Made by a program: the position numbers and the translations under genes | Assembly: GCA_045430285.1 (NCBI GenBank) | Contig: JAILXV010000001.1 | Span: 1,178,001-1,242,000 of the forward strand | DNA: 64,000 nt | Source: Agarilytica sp045430285 | GTDB taxonomy: Bacteria; Pseudomonadota; Gammaproteobacteria; Pseudomonadales; Cellvibrionaceae | Reading direction: 5' to 3' | Notes under the pieces: model-generated | What the model was told of the DNA's origin: nothing | What the model saw: the letters and a program-made list of their open reading frames with translations, nothing else | Databases searched by the model: none | Part shown: positions 18,184-25,129 of the stretch, in pieces | Layout of the letters: every line of letters starts with the position of its first letter | Position numbering within the stretch: position 1 is the stretch's first letter

Positions 18184-18522
18184 CTATTGTTTAGCATTTA
18201 GCGTGTTTGCTTCTTTCTTTAGCTCGACAATTTCTTGCTCGAGCTGTTCATACTGCGTCTGCTTTTTTTTCAAAAATCTTACGGTTACTGCTGCTTTTTC
18301 ACTTATGCCTTTTGGTGTTATCACGTAAACGTAATTCATTTTATTTTCTGAGCGCGCAAAATTTCCGGCTTTTACCCAGCCTGCTTCGACGAGTGCTTTT
18401 AGGCAATAGTTAGTTTTACCTAAGCTAATCCCAACAGCCTTCGCTAGTTCTCGTTGGCTTATATCCGAGTTTGCGTCTAACTCTTTTAGGAGCTGGTAGC
18501 GTAGGTCGTCGGATAAGGGCAT
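18184..18522 (-). CDS. EPS-associated MarR-type transcriptional regulator
   Basis: The 112-residue protein has a winged helix (S-Q-R-E-L-A-K-A-V-G-I-S-L-G-K-T-N-Y near residues 20-37) and ends in a charged coiled coil. This is the layout of the EPS-associated MarR-like family found next to exopolysaccharide loci. It probably regulates the locus. The ATG at 18522 matches where the family domain starts. Its upstream sequence is not a ribosome binding site but six 7-base repeats ending six bases before the ATG. A longer frame opens at TTG 18594 and reads through the repeats, so the true start is unsure. Confidence 0.75.
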   Translation of the reverse strand: MPLSDDLRYQLLKELDANSDISQRELAKAVGISLGKTNYCLKALVEAGWVKAGNFARSENKMNYVYVITPKGISEKAAVTVRFLKKKQTQYEQLEQEIVELKKEANTLNAKQ

Positions 18523-18528
18523 AAAAAC

Positions 18529-18570
18529 GGAGTCTGGAGTCTGGAGTCTGGAGTCTGGAGTCTGGAGTCT
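18529..18570. repeat. Heptanucleotide tandem repeat (GGAGTCT)6
   Basis: Six perfect copies of GGAGTCT (AGACTCC on the coding strand) occupy exactly 42 bases between the MntA-like stop codon and the ATG of the MarR-type regulator. Because 7 is not a multiple of 3, gain or loss of one unit would shift the frame of any translation entering from upstream. It would also change the spacing in front of the ATG. Confidence 0.95.
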
Positions 18571-18577
18571 ATAGACT

Positions 18578-18937
18578 TTAGGCCTGCCGTTCAAGCTGTG
18601 AACACAGCCAAATTAAAGGATATTTTGGTTTTGGCCCCTCGTAAAACGAAATACCGACACGTTCGATGTGCTCGACTAATTTTTTGTTATCAATTTCGTG
18701 AAAGATGGATAGGTCGAAGCTGTATGGTGGAAGCAGATCGTCCAGTGCTGTGCCAATTGCGGCCAGGCAAGAGAAGTCTACTTTTTCCCCTAGCAGGGTT
18801 AAATCGATATCTGAGCCTGGCTTGTAGGTACCTCTGGCCCGTGAGCCATACAATATTGCACTGTCTACTTCTGGAAATCCGATTAACGCCGCTTTAATTT
18901 GTGAGATTTCGCCAGTGGCGAGGCCGGCTTGCAACAT
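18578..18937 (-). CDS. mntA: MntA-type nucleotidyltransferase antitoxin
   Basis: The 119-residue protein has G-S at 31-32, ten residues, then D-I-D at 43-45. This is the GS-x10-D-x-D motif of minimal nucleotidyltransferases that act as antitoxins by adenylylating their HEPN partner. It begins one base after the stop of the HepT-like gene, forming a two-gene operon. The HI0073/HI0074 pair is the structural reference for this group. It is embedded between wecA and the polysaccharide regulator. Confidence 0.8.
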   Translation of the reverse strand: MLQAGLATGEISQIKAALIGFPEVDSAILYGSRARGTYKPGSDIDLTLLGEKVDFSCLAAIGTALDDLLPPYSFDLSIFHEIDNKKLVEHIERVGISFYEGPKPKYPLIWLCSQLERQA

Positions 18938-18938
18938 A

Positions 18939-19343
18939 TTACTTATGCGCCAAAAGACGTTTACTTAAAGCCTCATATTCACCGTAATATTCGGTTATGA
19001 CTTTTTGCATAATCTTTTCTGCCATAGACTCGTTATAGGTATGCGAGCTAAGTACGCGACTTTGGATCATTTCCATCCACACATTACCGTTCTCTATGAG
19101 TCCACGCTTGAATGCAAGCCTAAATGTGTCGCGACCACCTTGAATATCTGTTTCCCCCTGCGCTTCGTAAAAATCTTTGATCGTATTCCAAGCTAGCTCA
19201 CAGGCAAATTCAAACGCCTGAATTAATCCTTGTCGCTCTAGCACGCTCAACTCGCGCGACTGAGCTGAAATAACCGCGTCTTTCAATTGCGAGAGCGCTC
19301 GGTTGAAGCTGCTGAGTCTTTGGTGCCACCGGATATCTGTCAT
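18939..19343 (-). CDS. hepT: HepT-type HEPN toxin / HI0074-family partner
   Basis: The 134-residue helical protein carries R96-V-L-S-S-H101-T-Y103, an exact R-x4-H-x-Y motif, the catalytic core of HepT-type HEPN ribonucleases. The tyrosine is the residue adenylylated by MntA in characterised systems. The protein also fits the HI0074 'nucleotidyltransferase substrate-binding' family (W-N-T-I-K-D-F and S-H-T-Y-N-E). With the downstream gene it forms a complete candidate type VII toxin-antitoxin pair. Confidence 0.8.
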   Translation of the reverse strand: MTDIRWHQRLSSFNRALSQLKDAVISAQSRELSVLERQGLIQAFEFACELAWNTIKDFYEAQGETDIQGGRDTFRLAFKRGLIENGNVWMEMIQSRVLSSHTYNESMAEKIMQKVITEYYGEYEALSKRLLAHK

Positions 19344-19359
19344 TGGATTCAGGAAAAGG

Positions 19360-20421
19360 CTATATTAATCGCTTTCTTGCCCAGCGAATTAAGCGCCAAG
19401 AGCGTTTCATTACCAGTTGGTATAGGAGCACGAAAACTATCGCCAATAAAAATGACGCCAGTTCGGGGTAACCTTGCTCCATAATAAAAATACCTAAAGA
19501 AACAAAACCGAGCTGGACCAATACCATAATATGAAGGGTTTGGTATTTTTTGAAGCCAGCCCTTAAAAGCATGTGATGAATGTGTGTGCGGTCTGGTGAC
19601 ATGGGGGATTTTCCGCGTTTTAATCGGCGGTACATAATTGTGAACATGTCGGTCATTGGGAGAAGCACCAACCATAACGAAGTGATTGGGCTGAATGCTG
19701 CTTTTTCACCTTGGGAACCGGTCACCAATAGTACGCCCAGGGAAAGCCCTAAAAACATGCTGCCGGCGTCGCCCATGAATACTTTTTTGAAGTTTCTTCT
19801 TTTGGGGTTACCCCATATATTGAAGACAAGGAAGGCCCCAGTTGCACCAACAAAAGCCATGCTGAGTAATTGGAAGTTTAGGTCGCCATTTGCACCAAAT
19901 AAGGCAACCAAGCCCACAAAAGAGACCATAGCGACGGAGCCAACGAGGCCATCCATACCATCTAAAAAATTGAAGGCATTCATCGCCCCCATAAGGGAAA
20001 GCACGGTTAATGGGTAACTAAGCATGCCCGCCTGAATATTTCCAAAGCCAAATAAATTACCAAAGTTTTCAATACGAACTTCTAGCCCGTACACAAATAT
20101 AGAGCAGATAAGTATTTGGCCTACTAAGCGCGAGCGCGGGCTTAGATCATAGCGGTCATCGACCATCCCTAAAAATACAATTAGGCCGCCTGCGAGTAAA
20201 AATAGACGAACAAAAATGGGCTGTTCGAGAAATAAAAGCGAACTCATAAAAACGCTTATGTAGATCGCTATGCCACCCACAAGCGGAATTAAGCCGTCAT
20301 GCTGTTTTCTGCCGCCTGGCTTATCGACTAAATCTGCCCAAAAAGCAATTGGCTTAAGGATTCTAACAATCGCAAATGCTGCCAGAAACGAGAATGCGAG
20401 TATAACGATGCCCTGTTCCAT
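19360..20421 (-). CDS. wecA: WecA-type undecaprenyl-phosphate sugar-1-phosphate transferase
   Basis: The 353-residue membrane protein has about eleven hydrophobic segments. It carries the family's catalytic motifs: D-D at 88-89, N-F-L-D-G-M-D-G at 151-158, G-D-A-G at 217-220 and R-T-H-I-H-H at 278-283. It starts glycan assembly by moving a HexNAc-1-phosphate from UDP-sugar to undecaprenyl phosphate on the cytoplasmic face. The WbpL branch of Pseudomonas O-antigen loci is the nearest functional parallel. Whether the sugar is GlcNAc, QuiNAc or FucNAc cannot be read from sequence. Confidence 0.9.
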   Translation of the reverse strand: MEQGIVILAFSFLAAFAIVRILKPIAFWADLVDKPGGRKQHDGLIPLVGGIAIYISVFMSSLLFLEQPIFVRLFLLAGGLIVFLGMVDDRYDLSPRSRLVGQILICSIFVYGLEVRIENFGNLFGFGNIQAGMLSYPLTVLSLMGAMNAFNFLDGMDGLVGSVAMVSFVGLVALFGANGDLNFQLLSMAFVGATGAFLVFNIWGNPKRRNFKKVFMGDAGSMFLGLSLGVLLVTGSQGEKAAFSPITSLWLVLLPMTDMFTIMYRRLKRGKSPMSPDRTHIHHMLLRAGFKKYQTLHIMVLVQLGFVSLGIFIMEQGYPELASFLLAIVFVLLYQLVMKRSWRLIRWARKRLI

Positions 20422-20522
20422 TTATTGGTTATACCTTTATAAATATTCTTAATTATGTGCTTATATGCAGCTAAACCACATTCGTCCATTACAGACTATT
20501 ACATATTCATTTATCGCCAGAC

Positions 20523-21941
20523 TTAGGAACGACCAAATTTGTCGTCGAAACGAACGATATCGTCCTCACCTAGATAACTACCACTTTGGACCTCTACCAA
20601 CTGCAACGGCAATTTGCCTGGATTGGTTAAGCGGTGCTTTTCTCCCAGCGGGATATAGATTGACTGATTTTCAGTCAACAATATTTCTTCTTCGCCTTTT
20701 TGTACCAATGCGGTACCGGTCACCACAATCCAGTGCTCTGCTCGATGGTGATGCATTTGTAATGACAAACTGGCACCCGGTTTAACTTCTATTCGTTTTA
20801 CCTGAAAGCGGTCACCATGGTCGATTGAATCATAACAACCCCATGGGCGGTGCACTTCACGGTGAAAGGTGAACTCACTGCGATCATTTTCTTTTAACCA
20901 ATCCACGACTTTCTTAACGTCTTGGGTTTGATTTAGGTTGACAACAAGTATGGCGTCATCGGATTCAATCACTGCAGTATCTTTTAGACCTATGCCTGCA
21001 ATAAGCTTACGCTCGCTTTGCAGTAAGGTATTTTCGCAATTTAGGATGTAGGTATCCCCTTCTAGTACATTGCCCTTTTGGTCTTTCTCAGAGGTTCCCC
21101 AAATGGACTGCCAGCTACCTAAATCACTCCAGCCACAATCAAGTGGAACGCACCAAGCCTGCTCAGTGTTTTCCATGACCGCGTAGTCAATGGAAATATC
21201 TTTACTTTCAGCAAAGGCTTTTTCATCTAAGCGTATAAAGTCTAGATCATGTTGAGCGTTTTCGAGAGATTCTGTACACGCGTTAATCAAGTCGGGCTCA
21301 AATTTATTTAACTCATCCACATACGCCCGTGCAGAGAAGACGAACATACCGCTGTTCCATAGGTATTCACCACTGGAAAGGTATTGTTCAGCTGTTTCTT
21401 GATCTGGCTTTTCGACAAAACGATCAACTTTTGCGCCAGTGACGCTTTTAGCGGTCGAGTTAATGTAGCCATACCCTGTTTCAGGGTGGGTAGGCACAAT
21501 ACCAAAGGCAACAAGCTTGCCCGAAAGCGCTTGTTCGACAGCTTCAATTAATGACGCTTTAAAGGCGTCATCGTTTTTTATTTGGTGGTCGGCCGGTAAT
21601 ACGACCAATACGGCGGACTCATCTTGTTTAAGCGCTTGCAGAGCAGCTACGGCAATTGCAGGAGCGGTGTTGCGGCCGACGGGTTCGAGCATGATGGTCG
21701 GTTTGTCTTTGCACATTTCACTCAATTGGTCTGCCACCATAAAGCGCTGAGCATCGTTACATACAACTAACGGCGCACCCAGGTGGCTCACGCGGTTGTA
21801 TGTATGTTGAAGCATGGTGTAATCACCATATAAACGATGAAGTTGCTTGGGGTAGGCTTTACGAGATTTGGGCCAAAGACGGGAGCCGCTACCGCCAGAG
21901 AGTATCACTGGAATAACGTTTGATGCTGAAGGGTGATCCAT
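20523..21941 (-). CDS. manC: Mannose-1-phosphate guanylyltransferase / mannose-6-phosphate isomerase
   Basis: The 472-residue type II enzyme has an N-terminal nucleotidyltransferase (L-S-G-G-S-G-S-R-L-W-P at 14-24, Y-P-K-Q) and F-V-E-K-P-D near 165. A C-terminal cupin domain follows, with R-P-W-G, then Q-M-H-H-H-R-A-E-H-W for metal binding. It makes GDP-mannose from mannose-6-phosphate. The ATG has AAAGG eight bases upstream. It is the first gene of the locus. No GDP-mannose-modifying gene (gmd, rmd) is seen in the window, so mannose itself or a product from genes beyond the left edge would use it. Confidence 0.9.
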   Translation of the reverse strand: MDHPSASNVIPVILSGGSGSRLWPKSRKAYPKQLHRLYGDYTMLQHTYNRVSHLGAPLVVCNDAQRFMVADQLSEMCKDKPTIMLEPVGRNTAPAIAVAALQALKQDESAVLVVLPADHQIKNDDAFKASLIEAVEQALSGKLVAFGIVPTHPETGYGYINSTAKSVTGAKVDRFVEKPDQETAEQYLSSGEYLWNSGMFVFSARAYVDELNKFEPDLINACTESLENAQHDLDFIRLDEKAFAESKDISIDYAVMENTEQAWCVPLDCGWSDLGSWQSIWGTSEKDQKGNVLEGDTYILNCENTLLQSERKLIAGIGLKDTAVIESDDAILVVNLNQTQDVKKVVDWLKENDRSEFTFHREVHRPWGCYDSIDHGDRFQVKRIEVKPGASLSLQMHHHRAEHWIVVTGTALVQKGEEEILLTENQSIYIPLGEKHRLTNPGKLPLQLVEVQSGSYLGEDDIVRFDDKFGRS

Positions 21942-21962
21942 TAATTAACCTTTGATAGTACG

Positions 21963-22008
21963 CCAACCCTAAAAGCTATTTTGCTTTTTCTTTAGGAGTA
22001 AGGGTTGG
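21963..22008 (-). promoter_or_regulatory. Inverted repeat in the manC leader
   Basis: CCAACCCT (21963-21970) and AGGGTTGG (22001-22008) can pair perfectly. Inside the loop AAAAGC and GCTTTT form a second hairpin. The structure lies just upstream of the manC ribosome binding site in its presumed 5' untranslated region. A regulatory role is only a possibility. Confidence 0.4.
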
Positions 22009-22029
22009 TATTCATTGCATGCGGGCGCG

Positions 22030-22058
22030 ATTATAGCGAATTGATCGAGCTTCGTATT
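22030..22058 (-). promoter_or_regulatory. Candidate sigma-70 promoter for manC
   Basis: On the minus strand a perfect TATAAT (22035-22030) is followed by a GC-rich discriminator (CGCGCCCGC) and lies about 90 bases upstream of the manC ATG. The -35 region is poor at every spacing of 16-18. It would drive the polysaccharide genes. Confidence 0.4.
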
Positions 22059-22202
22059 GTTTAAATATGTAAAAACCGGATTTAAAAGGAGGTTTTGGCG
22101 CCAAACTCTTCTAAACCTGAAGCTTAAAAGTACCGCTCTTCACACATACCCAGTGCTACTCTATATTCAAGAGCGAAAATGGCGTTCCAGCCTCCGCTTT
22201 TT

Positions 22203-22220
22203 TGTGCGATATATCCCACA
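22203..22220 (+). promoter_or_regulatory. GacA/UvrY-type 18-bp palindrome upstream of the CsrB-like sRNA
   Basis: The sequence TGTGCGATATATCCCACA is an 18-base palindrome with one mismatched pair. Its outer TGT...ACA ends and spacing match the binding sites of GacA/UvrY/VarA response regulators in front of csrB and rsmZ-type genes (TGTAAG-N6-CTTACA in Pseudomonas, TGTGAGAGATCTCTTACA-like in enterics). It ends about 32 bases before the first predicted RNA hairpin, a fitting activator position. Confidence 0.6.
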
Positions 22221-22251
22221 AAACCTAGCGACAATGTCGCCTTTTATCTCC

Positions 22252-22467
22252 TGAGCATTTTCGGAATAATGCTTATCAACAGGGAGGTACACACGGAAGT
22301 TAAACGGCCAGGAACGGTCAAAGGAAACGCCTAATTTTTCGAGGCTTCAGGATGAAGCCAATAAGGGAAATACGGAGATGTAATCAACGCCAGGATGGCG
22401 ACACACCAGGGATTTGCATGAGGTGACAAACCGAAAAGGCCAAGCATGGAACGCTTGGCCTTTTTTA
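22252..22467 (+). ncRNA. CsrB/RsmZ-like CsrA-binding small RNA
   Basis: This stretch has eleven GGA trinucleotides (at 22263, 22283, 22295, 22311, 22323, 22350, 22366, 22374, 22393, 22410 and 22448). Several sit in loops of perfect hairpins. AGCATT/AATGCT (22254-22273) encloses UUCGGAAU, GGCTTC/GAAGCC (22343-22359) encloses AGGAU, and CGCC/GGCG (22388-22400) encloses AGGAU. GGCC/GGTC (22307-22319) encloses AGGAAC using a G-U pair. The last GGA is in the terminator loop. This is the hallmark of RNAs that titrate CsrA/RsmA. A GacA-like box precedes it and no protein frame fits. The 5' end is estimated from the first hairpin, and the promoter -10 is not clear. Confidence 0.75.
22434..22467 (+). 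terminator. Intrinsic terminator of the CsrB-like sRNA
   Basis: AAGGCCAAGC (22436-22445) pairs perfectly with GCTTGGCCTT (22453-22462) around a seven-base loop and runs into TTTTTT. It faces the plus strand, although both neighbouring protein genes are on the minus strand. It therefore ends a separate plus-strand transcript. Confidence 0.9.
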
Positions 22468-22520
22468 TTTAATACAGTTTTATCTCTCAATGAAATCGTT
22501 TGATTTCCTCACAACCCACC

Positions 22521-22817
22521 CTAAAAGCCCTTCTCCAAGCTTTCATTTACTCGATCACGCATTTCTTTGCCCGGTTTAAAGTGCGGTACATATTTACCTT
22601 CAAGCTCGACAGATTCACCCGTTTTGGGGTTGCGCCCTACTCGTGGCGCACGATAATGAAGGGAAAAGCTGCCAAAGCCACGAATTTCAATGCGCTCGCC
22701 AGTCGCCAAAGCCTGGGACATGTACTCAAGCACTAATTTTACAGCCAATTCGATATCTTTGGCGGAAAGCTGGTCTTGCCGGGCAGCGATCCGTTCTATG
22801 AGCTCTGACTTTGTCAT
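22521..22817 (-). CDS. ihfB: Integration host factor beta subunit
   Basis: The 98-residue HU/IHF-fold protein begins M-T-K-S-E-L-I-E-R-I. It has the beta-arm signature G-R-N-P-K-T-G-E near residues 61-68, whose proline intercalates in DNA, and I-R-G-F-G-S-F before it. With IhfA it bends DNA at specific sites. The gene lies downstream of rpsA as usual, but a terminator between them means it needs its own promoter. Its other neighbour is the sRNA, which ends about 50 bases from its stop codon. Confidence 0.95.
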   Translation of the reverse strand: MTKSELIERIAARQDQLSAKDIELAVKLVLEYMSQALATGERIEIRGFGSFSLHYRAPRVGRNPKTGESVELEGKYVPHFKPGKEMRDRVNESLEKGF

Positions 22818-23110
22818 TGAGACAGCCTAAATATTGTTATCGAGTATCTTTTTAAGGCACCTGGTGATGATAGTCCAAAAATACGGCAATATCATAACCT
22901 TACACTATTAAACAATAGTTTAGCTTATATTTGAAGCGCAAGTTCTTGTAATAAAAGGATTTTTGGGATTAATTGCTACTTTTTTAGGATGATTCAGGTC
23001 CGATAAGAGGGTTTTGAAAAGGTAAATCGAGGCTGGAGCGCTCGCTTTGCGCGCTTCTGGAGACCGAGGCGCCCCAACAGCACAAAGCACGACCCACACA
23101 AAAACAGGCA
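22818..23110. other. Gap between rpsA terminator and ihfB
   Basis: Roughly 290 bases hold no gene I can support. There is an AT-rich stretch (22880-22935) that should contain the ihfB promoter, and a GC-rich hairpin-forming segment (23030-23085). An open minus-strand frame through it begins inside the rpsA terminator and encodes nothing recognisable. Confidence 0.4.
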
Positions 23111-23137
23111 AAAAAAACGGCCCTTTCGGACCGTTTT
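23111..23137 (-). terminator. Intrinsic terminator of rpsA
   Basis: On the minus strand AAAACGGTCC, loop GAAA, GGGCCGTTTT forms a stem with one mismatch and continues into a run of seven Ts. It lies 29 bases after the rpsA stop codon. Confidence 0.85.
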
Positions 23138-23165
23138 TACAACACAAACAATGAGCTAAAGCTGA

Positions 23166-24848
23166 TTATTTGTCCTGGTTTTCGATTTGAGCTTTGATCA
23201 AATCACCAATAGTCGCAGGCGCTGATGCGGCTTCTGACTTTTGGCTATGCTCTTTAACTGCTTCTTTCTCGTCAGCGATGTCTTTCGACTTAATGCTCAG
23301 CATGATGGTGCGGTTTTTGCGATCCACGTTAGTGATTTTCGCTTCAACTTCCTCACCTTCTTTCAAAGCATTACGCGCATCTTCAACTTTATCGCGGCTG
23401 ATTTCAGAGGCTTTTAGCGTTGCTTCTACATCTTCAGCCAAAGTGATGATGGCTTCTTTTGGCTCAACGCTCTTAATGATACCGGTGATGATGGTGCCTT
23501 TGTCATTTTCAGCGATGTAAGCAGAGAATGGATCTGTATCCAATTGCTTAACGCCTAATGAAATACGCTCACGCTCTGGATCGATTGCCAATACAACAGT
23601 TTCGATCTCGTCACCTTTCTTGAATTTACGCACGGCTTCTTCGCCAGGCTCGTTCCAAGAGATGTCTGACAAGTGAACAAGGCCGTCGATGCCGCCGTCC
23701 AAGCCGATGAAGATACCAAAGTCAGTAATAGATTTGATTTTGCCAGAGATCTTGTCGCCTTTCTCGAAACGACCAGAGAATGCATCCCATGGGTTTTCTT
23801 GACACTGCTTGATACCTAGAGAGATACGACGACGCTCTTCGTCGATATCTAGGATCATCACTTCCACTTCGTCACCTAAGTTAACCACTTTAGATGGGTG
23901 GATGTTTTTGTTCGTCCAATCCATTTCGGATACGTGAACAAGACCTTCAACACCTTCTTCGATTTCAGCAAAACAACCGTAATCGGTAAGGTTAGTGATT
24001 TTCGCCTTAACTTTAGCGCCTTCAGGGTAACGAGCAGTGATTTCTGCCCATGGATCTTCACCCAATTGCTTCAAGCCAAGAGATACGCGGTTACGCTCAC
24101 GGTCGAATTTAAGTACTTTAACGTCGATTTCGTCACCAACATTCAAGATTTCGCTTGGGTGCTTGATACGCTTCCACGCCATATCAGTGATATGAAGAAG
24201 ACCGTCTACGCCGCCAAGATCGATAAATGAACCGTAATCAGTAAGGTTTTTAACCACACCTTTAACAGACATACCTTCTTGTAGGTTGGCCAACAACTCT
24301 TCACGCTCTTCAGAGTTTGCTTGCTCCATAACAGCACGACGAGAAACAACAACGTTGTTGCGTTTTTGATCTAGCTTGATGACTTTAAATTCAAGCTCTT
24401 TGCCTTCCAGGTGGTTAGTTTCGCGTACTGGGCGAACATCAACCAATGAACCAGGCAAGAATGCGCGGATACCCGCAACGTCAACAGTGAAGCCACCTTT
24501 GACCTTACCGTTAATAACACCAGTGATAACTTCTTCGTCATCGTGAGCTGCTTCAAGGACTTTCCAAGATTCAGCGCGCTTCGCTTTCTCACGAGATAGG
24601 CGCGTCTCACCAAAACCGTCTTCTACGGTTTCTAGTGCTACTTGCACCTCATCACCAATGCTTAAGTTCAATTCGCCTTTTTCGTTTAGGAATTGAACTG
24701 CTGGAATAACACCTTCAGATTTAAGGCCTGCGTGTACAGTAACCCAATCTTGATCGATATCGATGACAACGCCAGTCACAATCGTGCCGGGTTTCATATC
24801 GATGGTTTGTAAACTTTCTTCGAATAACTCTGCGAAAGATTCGCTCAT
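23166..24848 (-). CDS. rpsA: 30S ribosomal protein S1
   Basis: The 560-residue product contains six S1 (OB-fold) repeats. The first two (about residues 20-170) bind the ribosome. The last four (about 190-540) show the repeated pattern G-x-V-K-x-L-T-D-Y-G-x-F and H-x-S-x-x-x-W. S1 helps 30S subunits bind mRNAs with structured or weak leaders. The length equals that of gammaproteobacterial S1. A 165-base leader after the candidate promoter would allow the autogenous translational control known in E. coli. Unlike the usual cmk-rpsA order, lapA and lapB lie between cmk and rpsA here. Confidence 0.97.
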   Translation of the reverse strand: MSESFAELFEESLQTIDMKPGTIVTGVVIDIDQDWVTVHAGLKSEGVIPAVQFLNEKGELNLSIGDEVQVALETVEDGFGETRLSREKAKRAESWKVLEAAHDDEEVITGVINGKVKGGFTVDVAGIRAFLPGSLVDVRPVRETNHLEGKELEFKVIKLDQKRNNVVVSRRAVMEQANSEEREELLANLQEGMSVKGVVKNLTDYGSFIDLGGVDGLLHITDMAWKRIKHPSEILNVGDEIDVKVLKFDRERNRVSLGLKQLGEDPWAEITARYPEGAKVKAKITNLTDYGCFAEIEEGVEGLVHVSEMDWTNKNIHPSKVVNLGDEVEVMILDIDEERRRISLGIKQCQENPWDAFSGRFEKGDKISGKIKSITDFGIFIGLDGGIDGLVHLSDISWNEPGEEAVRKFKKGDEIETVVLAIDPERERISLGVKQLDTDPFSAYIAENDKGTIITGIIKSVEPKEAIITLAEDVEATLKASEISRDKVEDARNALKEGEEVEAKITNVDRKNRTIMLSIKSKDIADEKEAVKEHSQKSEAASAPATIGDLIKAQIENQDK

Positions 24849-25019
24849 GAATATACCTATAAAATCAGCAATCGAGTGATTACTAATATTTTCGCCGCAC
24901 TACCAGTGCACGGTTCAGTTAACAATTAGCCTCTCAAGGCGTTTACTGGTACAACCAAAAGAGACGTGGAGGACGGTAATTCAGGCGCTTCGACTCTGGA
25001 TCTACCGTACGGGCGCGCG

Positions 25020-25048
25020 ATGCTAACAGAATTAGAGATGTAAAACAA
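25020..25048 (-). promoter_or_regulatory. Candidate rpsA promoter with GC-rich discriminator
   Basis: On the minus strand TTGTTT (25048-25043), a 17-base spacer and TAGCAT (25025-25020) are followed by CGCGCGCCC. Such a GC-rich discriminator is typical of stringently controlled ribosomal promoters. It lies between lapB and rpsA, in a gap with no gene. Confidence 0.5.
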
Positions 25049-25129
25049 GAATATCGAGATAACGGCATTTTTAGCCTCCGCAAAACGCTAGCATGGCTCC
25101 TTCCAATGCCCAGCTCTCTTTGGAAAAGT

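Noticed and set aside
17955..18193. Plus-strand open frame of about 70 codons ending at 18193
   Set aside because: It has no ATG, GTG or TTG with a ribosome binding site at its beginning, no recognisable product, and overlaps the end of the MarR-type gene.
18529..18570. Tandem array considered as a CRISPR-like or minisatellite locus
   Set aside because: Units are 7 bases with no spacers and no cas genes nearby; it is a simple sequence repeat.
17882..22200. JUMPstart/ops (GGCGGTAG) element for the polysaccharide operon
   Set aside because: Only a near match (GGCGGCAG at about 18123) was seen and it is on the wrong strand for these genes.
22920..23147. Minus-strand frame of 75 codons between rpsA and ihfB
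   Set aside because: It starts inside the rpsA terminator hairpin and its composition does not look coding.
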